From: an uncultured Collinsella sp.
Lineage (GTDB): Bacteria; Actinomycetota; Coriobacteriia; Coriobacteriales; Coriobacteriaceae
Length of the DNA: 22,676 nt
NCBI GenBank assembly: GCA_902493855.1
Contig: CABUQV010000026.1
Span: 1 to 22,676 of the forward strand
Direction of reading: 5' to 3'
The notes beneath the pieces were generated by a model. The model was not told the origin of the DNA. It did no database searches and saw only the letters and a program-made list of their open reading frames with translations. How positions within the stretch are numbered: the first letter of the stretch is position 1; every line of letters starts with the position of its first letter. The position numbers were made by a program, and so were the translations under genes. Positions 22,447 through 22,676 of this stretch are shown piece by piece.

Positions 22447-22463
22447 CGGAGGGATTCGAACCC
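22447..22463 (-). other. Inverted copy of the tRNA-Gln T-arm (tRNA fragment)
   Basis: CGGAGGGATTCGAACCC is the exact reverse complement of 22366-22382 inside tRNA-Gln. On the minus strand it continues into CTTGC, like a tRNA 3' acceptor strand, and about 60 bases upstream a GCAAGGCG could be a decayed 5' acceptor arm. I cannot fold a full tRNA from it. It is probably a tRNA remnant or a partial duplication. The rest of 22464-22586 shows no gene or structure I can name. Confidence 0.6.
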
Positions 22464-22590
22464 GCAAGGAATCTACCTATATAAGACAGACGCCCCAGGC
22501 CCATAACGACCAAGAGCGCCTTGCATCTAGAATTATCAGCCCTGTTCCGAAAAGCGAGCCGCATGCAACAACCAAGTAACCGCCGGCCCC

Positions 22591-22676
22591 GGGAGAGCGG
22601 GGACACCGGCTTAGGTTTATCGCGAGTTCCGCACGAACAGGAGGCCACTTAATGTGGCCTCCGTCGTGAGCAGGAC
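22591..22676. repeat. Nested palindromic element, copy 2 (cut by the window edge)
   Basis: The core 22619-22676 matches 4801-4857: the first 18 bases are identical, then the hairpin GGAGGCCAC/GTGGCCTCC around the same TTAAT loop (22640-22662), then GAGCAGGAC. Relative to copy 1, two stem pairs changed on both sides so pairing is kept. The left flank (about 22591-22618) differs from copy 1 but occupies the position of its 28-base outer arm. The matching right arm would lie beyond the window. Confidence 0.8.

Noticed and set aside
22111..22467. Minus-strand 118-codon frame ending in a GTEGFEPPTAGTK-like stretch
   Set aside because: It reads antisense through tRNA-Gln and the T-arm fragment; such peptides are well-known false calls from tRNA complements.
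22328..22648. Minus-strand 106-codon frame with DGGIRTPNSRHQ
   Set aside because: Also an antisense tRNA reading, extending into the palindromic repeat; no ribosome site or domain.

Overview
The window is high-GC bacterial DNA whose gene content fits a carbohydrate-fermenting gut actinobacterium of the Coriobacteriia, most like Collinsella. That placement is my inference from GC content, a phosphoketolase, a sugar-importer binding protein with a Tat-type lipoprotein signal, and the general look of the proteins; no marker gene proves it. I see no phage, plasmid or transposase genes, so this is chromosomal and devoted mainly to sugar uptake and alpha-glucan metabolism.

Layout. Positions 1-2312 (minus strand) hold most of a phosphoketolase gene (xfp), preceded on the same strand by a LacI-family regulator (2517-3545). 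Two LacI-type operators 21 bp apart lie in the gap between them. murB (3729-4691, plus) converges on a secreted coiled-coil cell-wall hydrolase (4910-6115, minus). Between those two are a bidirectional terminator and a large nested palindrome (4773-4897). galE (6382-7443), malQ (7666-9171) and glgP (9300-11567) run on the plus strand. They converge on an ABC sugar importer, read right to left as malE-malF-malG-msmK (16389 down to 12024). The gap at the convergence point holds three 55-bp inverted-repeat units at an 80-81 bp pitch (11668-11883). A GntR/UTRA regulator (16696-17415, minus) is divergent from an unusual 816-aa protein (17645-20095, plus): an alpha-glucoside PTS IIC-IIB permease fused in frame to a HAD phosphatase. 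A polyprenyl synthetase, a two-repeat peptidoglycan-binding protein without a signal peptide, and tRNA-Gln(UUG) follow. The right edge carries a second copy of the 4.8-kb palindrome core.

How the genes may work together. The ABC importer could bring in malto-oligosaccharides unphosphorylated. The PTS permease would bring in an alpha-glucoside as a 6-phosphate, and the fused phosphatase could remove that phosphate. No 6-phospho-alpha-glucosidase is present in the window. MalQ and GlgP would then convert free maltose and dextrins to glucose and glucose-1-phosphate, and phosphoketolase would feed hexose phosphate into acetyl-phosphate. The exact 10-mer TTGTTTAAAC (either strand) occurs at the gntR, PTS-HAD and malQ promoters, with a near-match upstream of malE, which suggests one GntR regulon.

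The observations I think most deserve follow-up are the three-unit inverted-repeat array, the PTS-HAD fusion, the nested palindromic element with compensatory changes between its two copies, and the shared TTGTTTAAAC motif.
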